Below, in pieces: positions 18,765 to 29,168 of a stretch of 64,000 nucleotides of DNA (position 1 is the first letter of the stretch; every line of letters starts with the position of its first letter). The position numbers and the translations under genes are program-made. Under the pieces are notes generated by a model. The model was not told where the DNA came from, made no database searches, and worked only from the letters and a program-made list of their open reading frames with translations. This stretch comes from Paenibacillus glycanilyticus NBRC 16618 (GTDB lineage Bacteria > Bacillota > Bacilli > Paenibacillales > Paenibacillaceae): NCBI RefSeq assembly GCF_004000805.1, contig NZ_BILY01000019.1, positions 1-64,000 on the forward strand, read 5' to 3'.

Positions 18765-21700
18765 TCAACCTTTTTGCTCCTTGACGGTAATCGTGATCGT
18801 TTGGCTGGATGTCTCCCCAGCCGCATTGACTAATACGGCGCGGTACGAGTATACGCCCGGCGCTCTGCCGGAGATGCTCGTTGCCGCCTTTTGGGCCGCA
18901 GGCGTCGCTTCACTCAGCGTCTGCGAATCGATCAATGTCCCGTTCTCGTACAAGCGGTACTCGGAACCGTTCGTTCCCCACCACATGTTCATCGTAACAT
19001 CGTAATTCCCGTCGCCGTCCCAGTTATTATGGGACAAGACCGGTTTGCCCGGCGCGGCGTCGGTGACGGTGACGACATGCGGATCGCATTTCGTCGTGCC
19101 GAAGATGTTCGTGAGTTCACAGGTGTACGTGTACGTACCGTTTACTTTGCCCACGATATCGGTCTTCACGGTTTGCGCCTCCGGCGAGTTGTCCGTCAGC
19201 CTCTGCGTGGCGATTAGCTTGCCGTTTTCGTACAGCTTGAACTCGGTGCCGTTGTTCCCCCACCACAGGTTCATGGTGACGGTGTAGCTGCCGTCCTTCA
19301 GCCCCGTGTCGTGCCCGTTGTTGTCGGACAGGACCGCTTTGCCCGGAGCGCCGCTTGCAAGCGGCGTCACGTCGTGCAGCCACTGCGCCCAACGAATCAT
19401 CAGCACAGTCGCTTGTTCGGCAGTGAACACTTTGCCGCTTTGCTTGTTCACGTCTGCGATATACGCCTGCAGCAGATTGCGAGCCTCCGCACCTTTCCTT
19501 TCGGCCGCTTTCGTTTTGGCCTCTGCCAGCTGCTGCTGAAGGGATGCCACAACTAGCTGCGAATCAGCTGCTCCTGTTTCGGCCGCGAAGGTTTCGGTGA
19601 GTGCAGACAGACTGTCGAACGTCGCGGTGACGCTGTACGAATGTTCGGCCGATGAGCGGTGTCCAGCGGCATCCTCCGCTTCCGCCGTCACCTTATGAAC
19701 GCCCGGCAGCAGCGTATACGCCTTGACATCCACAAGCGGTGCGTTGCACGGCGAGTTGGTCACGCCGGAGATGCTGTCCACCGCTTCGCATATGATGTTG
19801 ACCGTCTGATCAATCGTATAGGACGCTTCACCGGAGATCGTGAGTTGAGGCGCGGTCAGGTCGATCTTCGCCTCCGCCGATTTCGGATAGACCGAATCGG
19901 TTACCGACTCAGGACGATACAGCATCTGGTTCGTGCCTTCCTGCCCTAGGATAACAGGCGCGTCGTAGACACTCCAGCTGCTTCCGCCATCCAGGCTGTA
20001 CTGTATATTTTCGTAACCAGACAACGTCACCGTAACGGGTGCCGTATACCAGCCGTTCTGGCCGTTTGGAGACGAAGGATCAAGCGACGACGTGATCTTG
20101 ATCTCCAGTTTTTCCAGTGCTTCCATTGCTTGCAGCAGACTCACAGATTCTGCATCGATCGCATCTTGGCTGGCATCTGCAGGCAAAGCTTTGGCGTTCG
20201 TAACCGTATCCGTCAGCACTTGCCAGCTCGATTCGGTGTAAAGCTTGGCATTAAGCGCTGCAGCTTTATCCAGCAAGTAATTCAGTAAGGAATAGTCCCC
20301 GTGTGGCGCCGTATTGTTTGCTAACTGAAGGATCTCAGCAGCGCTTAATACATGATCATCAATACGGAATTCGTCCAGCATGCCGCCCAACAACGGATCT
20401 GAAGAAAACTGGCTTTTTCCGAGATAATTTAACGTTGGTTTGAAGTCGCCCGGCTTGATCGTGACGTTAGCGGATGCCACTTCCACACCGTTCACATACA
20501 GCTTCTCCTTGCCGTTCCCGAGTGTCACCGCCACATGAACCCACGTATTCGTTGCGAGCTGCGAGGTTTGCACGATTTGCTCAGCGCCGCCGTTCTTAAT
20601 TGCAAACCGCATAAAATTACCCGTTTTCGGCGTTAGGAACATATATTGGGTAGTACCGTTACCGAAGTCGAAGATTCGTTGCCAATCCTTTCCGCCTTTC
20701 CAATACACCCAAGTAGACAAGGTGATCTCATTGTAACTGGACAGCGGATGCTTAGCGGGCAGCGTGACATAGCTATTGGTGCCGTTCAATTCGATCGCTT
20801 TCCCGACTTTCCCATCCTTGAACGCAGGGGTGCCGGAAACCGTCCCGTTGGAAGAACCGAATGCATTATCCGCGTTTCCTTCAAACGAATAGAAGGATAA
20901 TGGGTTGCGGGCAAGCAGGCTCTTCGCATCGTAAAGCTCCTTGGCGATTTTCATATCCGTATAGCCAGGAGCATTCATTTCCGTTTTGATGCGTTCCACT
21001 TCTTGGCTGAACAGATAATAACTCAGTCTTGAATAATCTCCTGTCGGAAGCGTTGCCGCATTATCTAGTGCAAGCTGAAGCGGGTCAATGACCGTTACCG
21101 ACGTACCGTCCGTCGTACCGGTCACGACAGGCCCGTTATCGTACAAGATTTTGAATGTCATTTTACCGGTTTGATAAGCGGTTCCAACCATCGACTGAGC
21201 TTTCCAATGAAGCTGGTCTTCTGATGCAGTCTCCATTAATTTATCGCCGAAGTAAACCTTGACATTCTCAAGAGCTTTACCGGCAGCAAAATTCAAGGTG
21301 ACCGTGTTCCCCGTTACGGCTAAGGAAGAATCCTCCGGATTATCCGACTTTAGCGTCACCGTATCCAATATGGCCGGACTTCCCTCATGGATGACGTTAC
21401 CAAAGAACTTGACTTCGGTAAGATTGCCGTACCAATTGATGCTATTGTAAATCCGGATGTAACGATAGGCTTTCGGATTCTGAACCGGGAATGTTTGCCA
21501 ATTCACCGTATTTACAGCTGGTGCGGTCAACGTCACCCACGGCTCATCACCGATGTGATTGGTTCCCTGGATGACAATACCTGCAGACCGGGCAGGAAGG
21601 CCTTGACTTCCAAGCAATTTTACTTGGGTTAATTGCACTTTATCCTGATCCCCGAGGTCAAATGCGATCCAACCCACGCCTCCGTTTTCGGAGCGAAAAT

Positions 21701-24700
21701 CGGAGCCGGTACCTATATTCCCGTCAAACATATAGCCCACTTGCTGAACGGTCGTATCCATGCTTCGACCCGGTGTAGAATCAGTTAAAGGCAGGGTCTT
21801 GAATACATCGTTGAGGAGCCCCTCTTCGTTAACGATAGTCACCTTGGTGCCGTCAGTCGTAAGCTTGACCGATCTGCCGAGATTTGCGCCTTGATTGTAG
21901 TCGATGCGGAACGGGACTTTGCCAAGCGTATAGAATTCTCCAAGCTTTTGCTTCACGGTAAAATGACGGGCATCTGTGGAAACAGCATCCATCTTCGTAC
22001 TGCCGAAATAAACGGAAACATTATCGATCGGTTCGCTTGCGGTAAACGATAACGTCACGGTATCACCAGCCGTTGCGATCGATGAATCGCCCGGATGATC
22101 GGATTCGATGGATACCGTTTGCAATAGATCGACAAACGGGATATCGGCATTGTCAAAACTGAAGTAATCGACTTCCACTCGGCCATCGGCAGTTCCACCG
22201 GTAGCTTGCAGCCTGAGATAAATCGCGCCTTCTCGCGACGCATAACCCGATTTCGCCAAATCGTATGGGATCGTGACGAACTCGCCGTTCGTATTCGGAA
22301 CGGCAAATTCAGCTACGGTATTGGCAGCCGTATCTCCATTGCCAAGATCGATGGCTTTTATGACAACAGGCTCGTTGCTCTTCACCCGCAATACCATAAA
22401 GCGCCGGTCATCGCCTTTGGCCCCCATATCGACATTGCGATAGGTTAATGCGGAGCTGTCTCCTGGTAACACGACATGATCCCCCATCTTCTCGGCATTG
22501 CCGTACAGATCGGAAAGATAGCTTCCGCCCTGCCGCTTTGTCGACTGAACCGATCCGGAAGAGGATGGCGTTACGTATTTAAAACTGTTAAAGGTCAAGG
22601 CGCCGGTCCCTCTGTAGACCAGATAAAAATCGTTGTTGCCTCCGTTATTGCCGTAGATAATCTCATCATTCTGATGGTCGAAAGCGGCGGTCATCGTGTT
22701 GCCTGCCGTATCCGCAATCGGATAGCTCTTGACGAGCTGGCCCTGCGGGCCTCCAAGCCTCATTTCAAGCACGCCGCTTCCCGCAGCTTTATGATCCAAC
22801 AGCAATTGTACGGTGCCGCTGTCAAAATTCATGTTGCGATATCCGATATAACCGCCGTCTGTCAGGGTAATGTTATCCGACACCTCGTCCTTCACATAAC
22901 CTGTTTCGCTCGTAATTGGGGCTTCAATTGCCTTGTTATCGGTTTTGGCAAAACCGCCGGAAAATTGAAACCAGCGCGCTTCGGCGGCAAAATTATAGGC
23001 ATTATTTGAACCTGTCGTTTTGAAATAAAGATTCTTCTTGCCTTTCAGTGTATCGCCGATGTTTTCGAATTTCTGAACATAGGTGTTCGGTATGGTCCAC
23101 CAGCCTGTATGGGGGACCTTAAAGATGGCTGTCGGCTTCGTTAGGGCCATGGTCTCGTCAGTCAGCTTCACGTCAGGGTCGGTAACGTACATCGTAATGG
23201 TCGACCCGGCCGTCGAGTTTTGGGCATAGGTGAACGCGAGCGTATCCGCGGGAACCGAACCGAAATCGAAATTTTCGTAGCCGAACCAGTTGCCGTTCAT
23301 CGTCCCTTCGGCTTTGTATTGGATGTAACCGTTTTCGTCCAGATAACTGGCGATTCCAGGTTTTACAAAGCCGTTCTTGAACCAAACTGCGTTGTTGGAG
23401 GAAAATGGTACAGCCGGGTACCGGTTATATAGACCATATAAATTTCCCGCTTCCTGCAAAGGCTGTGGCGGCCCCTTCGGCTCCGTGGCCAAAGCCCCGT
23501 TCGCAGGGGTAAAGAGAAGCTGGCCAGACCCCGGTGTATCGATGGCCGGAACTTCAGGATGCTCCATCAAGATCTCGGGATATTTGAACAATTCGTCATA
23601 TTTACCGCCGGAATATCCTTTCTCATATTTATAATAGTTGTAGATGGAAGCGGCTTCTGTTATGGATCCACCTCTCGGACTGATGCCGGTCCACCCGGTC
23701 TTTTGTCCCACGCCGTTGATATGAGGGAAATATTCCACATCGTACCCTGCATTGTATTTCGTATAATAAGAGAGGGCCTTTAGCAGCTTTTGATCCTGAA
23801 ATTCGAAGGGGTCTACTCCGCCCTCGGCAACCGGAACCCCGGTAACAGGATCAAGCTTCGTCCCTTGGACATGAATGGTTCGGGCCGTTGCGCCGTATGT
23901 CGCCACGTCAAGGTTCGAGTGACCCTGATCGCGTCCCATCTCGACGACCTCTCCATTATCCATTATCGCCGCGGCGAGCGAGAAATTGATACTTTCTGCC
24001 CCGCTTGCATTATCTTGGTCAACGGCTTTTTTATTGACGGCAAACCGCTCCACCGCTTCATTATAACCGTTGATATCATCCAGGAAGATGGAAATGGACA
24101 TATACCCCATGTTCCCTACAGCCGCTTGATTATAAAATCCGAACCACTTGTTCGTTTCCTGCCAGATGAGTCTTAAAAAATTATCGTAGACCTTCTTTTT
24201 TTCATAATCGATATTGCCTTGGGCATCCCGGCACCATCCGGAGCTTGGCGTATAGAGAAGAATTTCTGCCGCGGCAGCCATCTTCTGACCTGCGACCCCG
24301 GAGCTGAGAACGCTGGATGCTCCCCACACCTTCGAGATCGTATCCCAATTGGCCGGCTCCGTCGTATCGAAAAATTGCTTAAGCCCATTGGCCCACGCGT
24401 CCAATACGTTTTTGGCATTGTTCAGATAATCCTCATCCCCCGTGATGTACCACATGAGCGCTTGTTGATAGGCTGTCGTGGCATCCTGACGCAATTGCTT
24501 GTCCCCGTTGCTGTCGGAGACTTGAGGATAAGTGAACTCCTTTTGCGTTCCTCCGTTCCCATAGATCGCTACATTTTTCGAAGATTCGGCTGACCTTCTA
24601 AACGCATCGAATGCAGATGCCCAAGGCTCTTTACCGAGCCAAACCATATCCCTCATGGTGTTCAGATCCGATCGCGATTGCAGAATACCCGGATGGACGA

Positions 24701-24932
24701 TTCCTGTCGGGCCTTTTACCACATAGTCGTCATAGCTTCGGTCATAGTTCGGATTGATGATTGCGCTATTTTGCGGCGTTGGCACATTGGATACATAAGG
24801 GGTATAGGGTGCAATGCCTGAAGATTCGGCAGCCTGTACGGTTGCATGGCCGACAGGGATGATGCCGCCTAAAATTAGAAGAGTTAATACGATAGAAAGA
24901 GAGCGTTTGCATTTGGGCAGAAACCCTTTCAT
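18765..24932 (-). CDS. Giant secreted multidomain alginate-lyase-family protein (2055 aa)
   Basis: Domain order: signal peptide (1-35); alginate-lyase-type alpha/alpha domain (about 80-460, with [10 protein letters not shown] at 331-340 and a conserved [10 protein letters not shown] near 431); three carbohydrate-binding-like beta-sandwiches (about 500-660, 680-790, 800-925); Ig-like (935-1035); F5/8 type C discoidin domain (1050-1180); Ig-like (1190-1285); helical linker (1290-1345); LamG (1345-1530); helical linker (1545-1610); two Ig/chitobiase-like domains (1610-1770); helical FIMAH-like segment (1770-1855); and two chitinase-A-N-type repeats (1862-1957, 1960-2051, each with an MWWGTNG-like motif). 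It probably cleaves a uronic-acid backbone by beta-elimination while the other domains bind substrate. No sortase or SLH anchor is seen. AAAGGAGG precedes the ATG. It is a paralogue of the broken lyase downstream. Confidence 0.85.
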   Translation of the reverse strand: MKGFLPKCKRSLSIVLTLLILGGIIPVGHATVQAAESSGIAPYTPYVSNVPTPQNSAIINPNYDRSYDDYVVKGPTGIVHPGILQSRSDLNTMRDMVWLGKEPWASAFDAFRRSAESSKNVAIYGNGGTQKEFTYPQVSDSNGDKQLRQDATTAYQQALMWYITGDEDYLNNAKNVLDAWANGLKQFFDTTEPANWDTISKVWGASSVLSSGVAGQKMAAAAEILLYTPSSGWCRDAQGNIDYEKKKVYDNFLRLIWQETNKWFGFYNQAAVGNMGYMSISIFLDDINGYNEAVERFAVNKKAVDQDNASGAESINFSLAAAIMDNGEVVEMGRDQGHSNLDVATYGATARTIHVQGTKLDPVTGVPVAEGGVDPFEFQDQKLLKALSYYTKYNAGYDVEYFPHINGVGQKTGWTGISPRGGSITEAASIYNYYKYEKGYSGGKYDELFKYPEILMEHPEVPAIDTPGSGQLLFTPANGALATEPKGPPQPLQEAGNLYGLYNRYPAVPFSSNNAVWFKNGFVKPGIASYLDENGYIQYKAEGTMNGNWFGYENFDFGSVPADTLAFTYAQNSTAGSTITMYVTDPDVKLTDETMALTKPTAIFKVPHTGWWTIPNTYVQKFENIGDTLKGKKNLYFKTTGSNNAYNFAAEARWFQFSGGFAKTDNKAIEAPITSETGYVKDEVSDNITLTDGGYIGYRNMNFDSGTVQLLLDHKAAGSGVLEMRLGGPQGQLVKSYPIADTAGNTMTAAFDHQNDEIIYGNNGGNNDFYLVYRGTGALTFNSFKYVTPSSSGSVQSTKRQGGSYLSDLYGNAEKMGDHVVLPGDSSALTYRNVDMGAKGDDRRFMVLRVKSNEPVVIKAIDLGNGDTAANTVAEFAVPNTNGEFVTIPYDLAKSGYASREGAIYLRLQATGGTADGRVEVDYFSFDNADIPFVDLLQTVSIESDHPGDSSIATAGDTVTLSFTASEPIDNVSVYFGSTKMDAVSTDARHFTVKQKLGEFYTLGKVPFRIDYNQGANLGRSVKLTTDGTKVTIVNEEGLLNDVFKTLPLTDSTPGRSMDTTVQQVGYMFDGNIGTGSDFRSENGGVGWIAFDLGDQDKVQLTQVKLLGSQGLPARSAGIVIQGTNHIGDEPWVTLTAPAVNTVNWQTFPVQNPKAYRYIRIYNSINWYGNLTEVKFFGNVIHEGSPAILDTVTLKSDNPEDSSLAVTGNTVTLNFAAGKALENVKVYFGDKLMETASEDQLHWKAQSMVGTAYQTGKMTFKILYDNGPVVTGTTDGTSVTVIDPLQLALDNAATLPTGDYSRLSYYLFSQEVERIKTEMNAPGYTDMKIAKELYDAKSLLARNPLSFYSFEGNADNAFGSSNGTVSGTPAFKDGKVGKAIELNGTNSYVTLPAKHPLSSYNEITLSTWVYWKGGKDWQRIFDFGNGTTQYMFLTPKTGNFMRFAIKNGGAEQIVQTSQLATNTWVHVAVTLGNGKEKLYVNGVEVASANVTIKPGDFKPTLNYLGKSQFSSDPLLGGMLDEFRIDDHVLSAAEILQLANNTAPHGDYSLLNYLLDKAAALNAKLYTESSWQVLTDTVTNAKALPADASQDAIDAESVSLLQAMEALEKLEIKITSSLDPSSPNGQNGWYTAPVTVTLSGYENIQYSLDGGSSWSVYDAPVILGQEGTNQMLYRPESVTDSVYPKSAEAKIDLTAPQLTISGEASYTIDQTVNIICEAVDSISGVTNSPCNAPLVDVKAYTLLPGVHKVTAEAEDAAGHRSSAEHSYSVTATFDSLSALTETFAAETGAADSQLVVASLQQQLAEAKTKAAERKGAEARNLLQAYIADVNKQSGKVFTAEQATVLMIRWAQWLHDVTPLASGAPGKAVLSDNNGHDTGLKDGSYTVTMNLWWGNNGTEFKLYENGKLIATQRLTDNSPEAQTVKTDIVGKVNGTYTYTCELTNIFGTTKCDPHVVTVTDAAPGKPVLSHNNWDGDGNYDVTMNMWWGTNGSEYRLYENGTLIDSQTLSEATPAAQKAATSISGRAPGVYSYRAVLVNAAGETSSQTITITVKEQKG

Positions 24933-25003
24933 CTCAAAGACCTCCTTTCAAGATTGAGCCCCTGGCGGGCAAAATGGTCGACCTGTTTTAATTTCATTTT
25001 CAT
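24929..25003 (-). CDS. Candidate 24-residue leader peptide coupled to the giant lyase gene
   Basis: A 25-codon frame starts at an ATG preceded by GAGAGGAG at good spacing. It ends in a TGA that overlaps the lyase start codon as ATGA, and the lyase ribosome binding site lies inside it. The peptide begins [11 protein letters not shown] and ends in an Arg-rich tail. The start lies 33 nt below a conserved leader block, almost the same distance (31 nt) as the SBP start from its own copy. This may be a translational coupling leader; chance occurrence cannot be excluded. Confidence 0.4.
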   Translation of the reverse strand: MKMKLKQVDHFARQGLNLERRSLR

Positions 25004-25036
25004 TACTGCGCTCCTCTCAAATTTTAAATGTACATC

Positions 25037-25065
25037 TATACTAAACCGCCGAAGCGAGTTCAGCC
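25037..25065 (-). promoter_or_regulatory. Conserved hairpin leader block, copy before the giant lyase
   Basis: On the minus strand GGCTGAAC-T-CGC-TTCG-GCGG-TTTAGTATA: a short stem closed by a TTCG tetraloop followed by TTTAGTATA. It matches the block at 26914-26942 except at three positions and the loop itself. Function unknown; an mRNA-stabilising or protein-binding site is possible. Confidence 0.55.
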
Positions 25066-25128
25066 TGCCTGCGAGAATCAGCCTTCACTGGTCCAAGTCT
25101 ACGCTTGCCGCAAAGTCACCTCTGAGAT

Positions 25129-25142
25129 TGTAAGCGTTTTCA
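25129..25142. promoter_or_regulatory. cre site (CcpA operator)
   Basis: TGTAAGCGTTTTCA matches every position of the Bacillus cre consensus TGWAARCGYTWNCW. It lies in the 327-bp gap between the binding-protein gene and the giant lyase gene, about 126 bp upstream of the candidate leader start. Repression of the lyase part of the operon by preferred sugars is expected. Apart from the leader block and leader ORF I see no other gene in this gap. Confidence 0.75.
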
Positions 25143-25259
25143 CAATCGACCAAGCTTCTCATTCTAGCGAAGATAGGCTTGAGATCGGAACACCTACCGA
25201 TCTGATTGACCAGAATCGACAGGTGCTCCTCATTTATTGCGATATGGCCTCAGAGCGTT

Positions 25260-26882
25260 TTACTTCTTTTGAGCAAGGAAGGCATTGATTTGATTCTTCA
25301 ATTCTTCTTTAATTTTTTCTACACCCGAAGCCTTCAAATCCTTATTCATCTTCGACAAATTATCATTAACGTCGCCGAAGCCGGACAATAAGAATGGAAG
25401 ATACTTATCCATAACAGTGCTGCATTTGGCGATTTCATTTTTTACAGGCTCTTGATCGAATGTAAATCCAGCCAATACATTTTTCTTATAGGTATCCGGC
25501 TTAAATTGATATTCATAATAGTGCTGAATCTGCTCCGGCAACCCTGTCGGAATTCGATGAAAATTCGGATTCCAAGTCAACTCGAAGGCAGGGAAAGCGT
25601 AATTTTTAGCCGGATCGACTCCATCCGGAATCTTCCACTGATTATCTCCTACAGGCTCCCAGTTTTTACCTTCTATACCGTACGTAAATAAGTCATTGTT
25701 CTCCTGACTGGAGAAAATCCAATCCAGGAATTCCATTGCTCTATCAATTTTTTTAGAAGAAGCAGGTATGGCAATGAAATTCCATGCCTTGCCATCCGTA
25801 GATTGTGTTCCAGGTGTCATTTCTTGATTGTTCTTGAAGATCGGCCAGAAACCAAGCTCCGCATTCGGATCTAACGCCTTTTGCTTGGCTTCTTCCCCAG
25901 TAAACCCATTTAATGTTCCGTATCCCGCAGAGACAGGCTTTCCTGTTCCAGTCGTGTTTGTCAAAGTATCTGCCGGAATAAATTGGTTAAACCGCTTCGC
26001 TTGGTTAAACTGGTTCATCAAATAATCGAGACCGTACTTAGGATTAATGTTCGCCCATTCGGATGCCGGATCTCCATAAGCCGCCACACCCGCGACGGAT
26101 TTTCCATCATCTGCGATTTGAACGTAAACGAAATTTTTCTTCGGATTTGAGCCGCCGATAAATGGAAATACGTTCCCTTCAAGCTGTTGTGCATTGATAT
26201 CCGTAAATAGCTTGAAGAATGCAGTGTTGCCATAGTTCCCGAACGGAGTCATGTCTTTTTCGTTTTCTTTTACTTTTTCAAGGAAGTTATACAAATCATC
26301 ATAGCTGCTGATATCCTTCATCCCATACTTGGTCAACAAATCTTTCCGATACCAGACACCTTCCATATCCATGAAAGCGTTTGTAAGCGGAATGGCATAG
26401 AGCTTGCCATTCATCTTATTATCATTGATATACTCTTCTGAGAAAGCCTTCTGAAGCCCGGGATATTTGGGGTTGTTAAAGTATTCGCTTAAATCCGCCA
26501 ATGCGCCGTCTCTGGCGAATTTATCCTTTGACCACGGGTTAAAGAGGTCGATGTCCTCTCCCGATGCGATCCATAATTCATGCTTGGGACCATAGTCGGC
26601 AGGCGGTGTAAAGGTAAGATTCAAGGTCGTATTAAGCGTATCCTTCGTCCGTTTCTCAAACTCCTTAATGACGGGATCTACATCGCGATACATCCCGTTT
26701 TCAGTCCCGAACAGACGAATATTAAGCGTAACCGGATCCTTAGTTGCGGGCGATGAACTTTCTGCCGTGTTGCTGGTAGGCGCAGTGCTTTCACTCGGCT
26801 TGTTTGATGCCTTGCTGCATCCAGCGATTGACGCAGCAAGCATGGTTGCAGCAAGCGGTAATACAACAACCTTTTTGTTCAT
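25260..26882 (-). CDS. Oligosaccharide ABC transporter substrate-binding lipoprotein
   Basis: This 540-residue family-1 (LplA-like) solute-binding protein has a signal peptide with lipobox SIAGC (Cys22) and a Ser/Thr/Pro/Ala-rich linker (about 25-47). The body is of the type seen with YtcP/LplB permeases (LNIRLFGTENGMYRDVDPVI, GKLYAIPLTNAFMDMEGVWYRKDLL). It binds glycans released outside and hands them to the two permeases encoded upstream in the same operon. A conserved hairpin block begins 31 nt upstream of its start. Confidence 0.9.
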   Translation of the reverse strand: MNKKVVVLPLAATMLAASIAGCSKASNKPSESTAPTSNTAESSSPATKDPVTLNIRLFGTENGMYRDVDPVIKEFEKRTKDTLNTTLNLTFTPPADYGPKHELWIASGEDIDLFNPWSKDKFARDGALADLSEYFNNPKYPGLQKAFSEEYINDNKMNGKLYAIPLTNAFMDMEGVWYRKDLLTKYGMKDISSYDDLYNFLEKVKENEKDMTPFGNYGNTAFFKLFTDINAQQLEGNVFPFIGGSNPKKNFVYVQIADDGKSVAGVAAYGDPASEWANINPKYGLDYLMNQFNQAKRFNQFIPADTLTNTTGTGKPVSAGYGTLNGFTGEEAKQKALDPNAELGFWPIFKNNQEMTPGTQSTDGKAWNFIAIPASSKKIDRAMEFLDWIFSSQENNDLFTYGIEGKNWEPVGDNQWKIPDGVDPAKNYAFPAFELTWNPNFHRIPTGLPEQIQHYYEYQFKPDTYKKNVLAGFTFDQEPVKNEIAKCSTVMDKYLPFLLSGFGDVNDNLSKMNKDLKASGVEKIKEELKNQINAFLAQKK

Positions 26883-26913
26883 TTTTTTTCCTCCCTTTTA
26901 TTATTTAATCCTA

Positions 26914-26942
26914 TATACTAAACCGCTCTCGCGGGTCTAGCC
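26914..26942 (-). promoter_or_regulatory. Conserved hairpin leader block, copy before the binding-protein gene
   Basis: On the minus strand GGCTAGAC-C-CGC-GAGA-GCGG-TTTAGTATA: the same stem as at 25037-25065 with a GNRA-type GAGA loop instead of TTCG. It begins inside the stop codon region of the upstream permease gene. Confidence 0.55.
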
Positions 26943-27821
26943 CTTAACAGCTCCAACTACTAGTCCCTTAACAAAGTACTTTTGCAGAAATGGATAAACA
27001 AAAATAATGGGACCTACAGTGACTACGGCAGTAGCCATTTTGGCCGTGTTGGTTGGAACGACATAATTAGCTAATGTTATCCCTTGCATTTGATTCAATT
27101 GATTCGCAAAGTCCACTTCTCTTAATACCTTCATGATCAGATATTGCAAAGAATACAGATCCTTATCGGAAATAAAAAGTGTGGCCGTAAACCATTCGTT
27201 CCAGAAACCGAGTCCATAAAACAATCCGATCGTTGCCATTGCAGGTTTGGCAAGCGGAAGGATGATTTTAAATAAAATATAGATGTCATTCGCACCGTCA
27301 ATTTTGGCGGACTCCGCCAGCGAATCCGGTATTTGCTTGAAGAAGTTCCTTAACAGAAACATATTAAACGGATTAACCAAGGCCGGTACAATATAAACCA
27401 AGATATTATCGCTTAAACCTAAATACTTGGAGATAAGAAGGTAGGTAGGTATCAAGCCTCCGTTAAACAGCATTGTGAAATAGACGAAAAAGGCGATTTT
27501 GTTTCTGTGAGTAAACGTTTTTACGGAAATGGCATAAGCCATCGCACTTGTAATGATCAAGCAAAGAATCGTACCCATAACCGTGAAAATGATCGTTGTC
27601 TTGTAAGCGCTAAATATGGCGTTATCCTGAAATATGACCTCGTAGGCAAACAACGAGAATTGTTTTGGAATAAGCGCAAAGCCGGTCAATTGTACGGATT
27701 TTTCGTCTGATAGGGAGCTCGATAGAATAAGGATAAAAGGCACAATGCAAAATATTGAAAATAAGGCCATGAAAAGATAAGAAAATAGATCTAATGCTTT
27801 ATTCTCCAAGCTGCTTTTCAT
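26937..27821 (-). CDS. Sugar ABC transporter permease (YtcP/AraQ type)
   Basis: This 294-residue inner-membrane protein has six predicted helices and the EAA loop (SLAESAKIDGANDIYILFKIILPLAKP). The C-terminus VKGLVVGAVKG is typical of the CUT1 AraQ/YtcP group. The start at 27821 has AAAGGAGAT upstream; the frame is open further upstream only by chance. It pairs with the permease encoded 115 bp upstream to form the channel. Confidence 0.92.
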   Translation of the reverse strand: MKSSLENKALDLFSYLFMALFSIFCIVPFILILSSSLSDEKSVQLTGFALIPKQFSLFAYEVIFQDNAIFSAYKTTIIFTVMGTILCLIITSAMAYAISVKTFTHRNKIAFFVYFTMLFNGGLIPTYLLISKYLGLSDNILVYIVPALVNPFNMFLLRNFFKQIPDSLAESAKIDGANDIYILFKIILPLAKPAMATIGLFYGLGFWNEWFTATLFISDKDLYSLQYLIMKVLREVDFANQLNQMQGITLANYVVPTNTAKMATAVVTVGPIIFVYPFLQKYFVKGLVVGAVKG

Positions 27822-27936
27822 TTGTTTATCTCCTTTCTCAAGTGAAAACGGCTGCGCCGTCCCTTGGAGGAGCAGCATACGTTTCGCGAATGAAATATAA
27901 GCATAGTATAATGAAAACCTATACTTTCTTATATTT

Positions 27937-28914
27937 TTAAAAAATAGCGGAGTCCGAATCATATTTCTTGGCGAGATAATTGGTTGTATATACGATGACA
28001 AAACCTACAAAGGATTGATAAAGTCCGATCGCAGTAGACATGCTCATGTCATTCATTTGTCTAAGCATTCTGAATACATAAGTGTCAATAACATCGGTCG
28101 TGTCATACAAATAAGGGTTATCGCCTACAATCGCATAGATCATTCCAAGATCCCCGTGGAAGATGCCTCCGATGCCAAACAAGGTCAACAGTACTGCTGT
28201 CGTTTTAAGCTGCGGCAAAGTAATCTTCGTAATGCACTGCATACGGCTGGCACCGTCCATTTTGGCTGCTTCATAGATTTCCTGGTCAATGCCCGCTATA
28301 GCAGCCAGATAGACAACGGAACCGAAGCCTGCGGTTTTCCATATTTTTAGAACAACCAATATTCCAGCCCATAGACTCGGGTTGGCATAAAAATTGATTT
28401 CCTTTCCTTCCTGAATAAAGCCCAACGCTTTTAAAACGGAATTAATTAATCCTACATCCGTCGATAGCAGGGCAAAAACAAACATCGAAACTAATGTCCA
28501 GGATATAAAATTCGGCAAGATGACAAGCGATTGCGTCACTTTCTTAAAATACTTGGAGCTGATTTCAGACAGCACAATGGCAATGAGGATCGAAAAAAAC
28601 AAACCGGTAATAAGAAACAATAGATTTAAATACAACGTGTTCCAGGTTACAACAAGCCAATCCTTTGAAGTGAAGAAATACTCGAAATTTTTCAGACCGA
28701 CGAATTTACTTTTAAAAAGCCCTTTCACCGTATTAAAGTCTTGAAAGGCCACGATGATCCCTACCATTGGCAGGTACTTGAAAATCACGAAATATAAGAT
28801 GCCTGGCAAAACTAATAAATACAAATAGAAATTTTGTTTTACATCTGATAGGAAGCTCTTTTTTCTCTTCTTAACAACGCTGTCCGCTTTATTGCTGCTC
28901 AAAGCAACATTCAT
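27937..28914 (-). CDS. Sugar ABC transporter permease (LplB/YtrF-like CUT1 type)
   Basis: This 325-residue permease has six helices, the N-terminal LPGILYFVIFKYLPMVGIIVAFQDF pattern of LplB-like proteins, and the EAA loop (IYEAAKMDGASRMQCITKITLPQL). The start at 28914 is preferred because GGGGGG lies 9 nt before it; an ATG three codons earlier directly abuts that site. It is the first gene of the importer-lyase operon and lies below the duplicated regulatory element. Confidence 0.92.
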   Translation of the reverse strand: MNVALSSNKADSVVKKRKKSFLSDVKQNFYLYLLVLPGILYFVIFKYLPMVGIIVAFQDFNTVKGLFKSKFVGLKNFEYFFTSKDWLVVTWNTLYLNLLFLITGLFFSILIAIVLSEISSKYFKKVTQSLVILPNFISWTLVSMFVFALLSTDVGLINSVLKALGFIQEGKEINFYANPSLWAGILVVLKIWKTAGFGSVVYLAAIAGIDQEIYEAAKMDGASRMQCITKITLPQLKTTAVLLTLFGIGGIFHGDLGMIYAIVGDNPYLYDTTDVIDTYVFRMLRQMNDMSMSTAIGLYQSFVGFVIVYTTNYLAKKYDSDSAIF

Positions 28915-28974
28915 ATTGATCATCCCCCCGTATGCTGAAAAAATCTCTCGGCTCGCGTCGTGGAAATACGGAAC

Positions 28975-29105
28975 GCCTTTTCCCTTCTGACTCTAATATC
29001 ACCTACATGAGTCTTCAAGTTCTCGTTTTATCAAAATGCCGCTTTGATGGTTTTTAAACCTGTTCGAAAACACGCTGCAGCGTATCCCGATGGTATTTGA
29101 ACTCA
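28975..29105 (-). repeat. 131-bp regulatory element, copy A
   Basis: This non-coding block upstream of the importer-lyase operon matches 34209-34339. Over the 91 bp from TCAAGTTCTCG to ACTCA I count seven mismatches. Shared features are a perfect 12-bp palindrome ACGCTGCAGCGT (29072-29083) and an ATCAAA...TTTGAT inverted repeat. It is probably a common promoter/operator for one regulator. Confidence 0.82.
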
Positions 29106-29118
29106 GGCAGTTTACAAC

Positions 29119-29160
29119 AGAAAAAGAACCGACAGCGTGGATGCTGCCGGTTCTTTTTCT
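29119..29160. terminator. Terminator after the first membrane AraC sensor gene
   Basis: AGAAAAAGAACCG pairs exactly with CGGTTCTTTTTCT, with an inner CAGC/GCTG pairing. A/T runs flank both sides. It separates the sensor gene from regulatory element copy A. Confidence 0.88.
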
Positions 29161-29168
29161 GTTTCGCT

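Noticed and set aside
27603..27618. cre-like TGTAAGCGCTAAAT inside a permease gene
   Set aside because: It lies within coding sequence in the middle of an operon and misses the conserved C; a chance match is more likely.
27822..27936. ACGGC/GCCGT hairpin between the two first-system permease genes
   Set aside because: The stem is only 5 bp and does not share the TTTAGTATA tail of the conserved leader blocks; it may be incidental.
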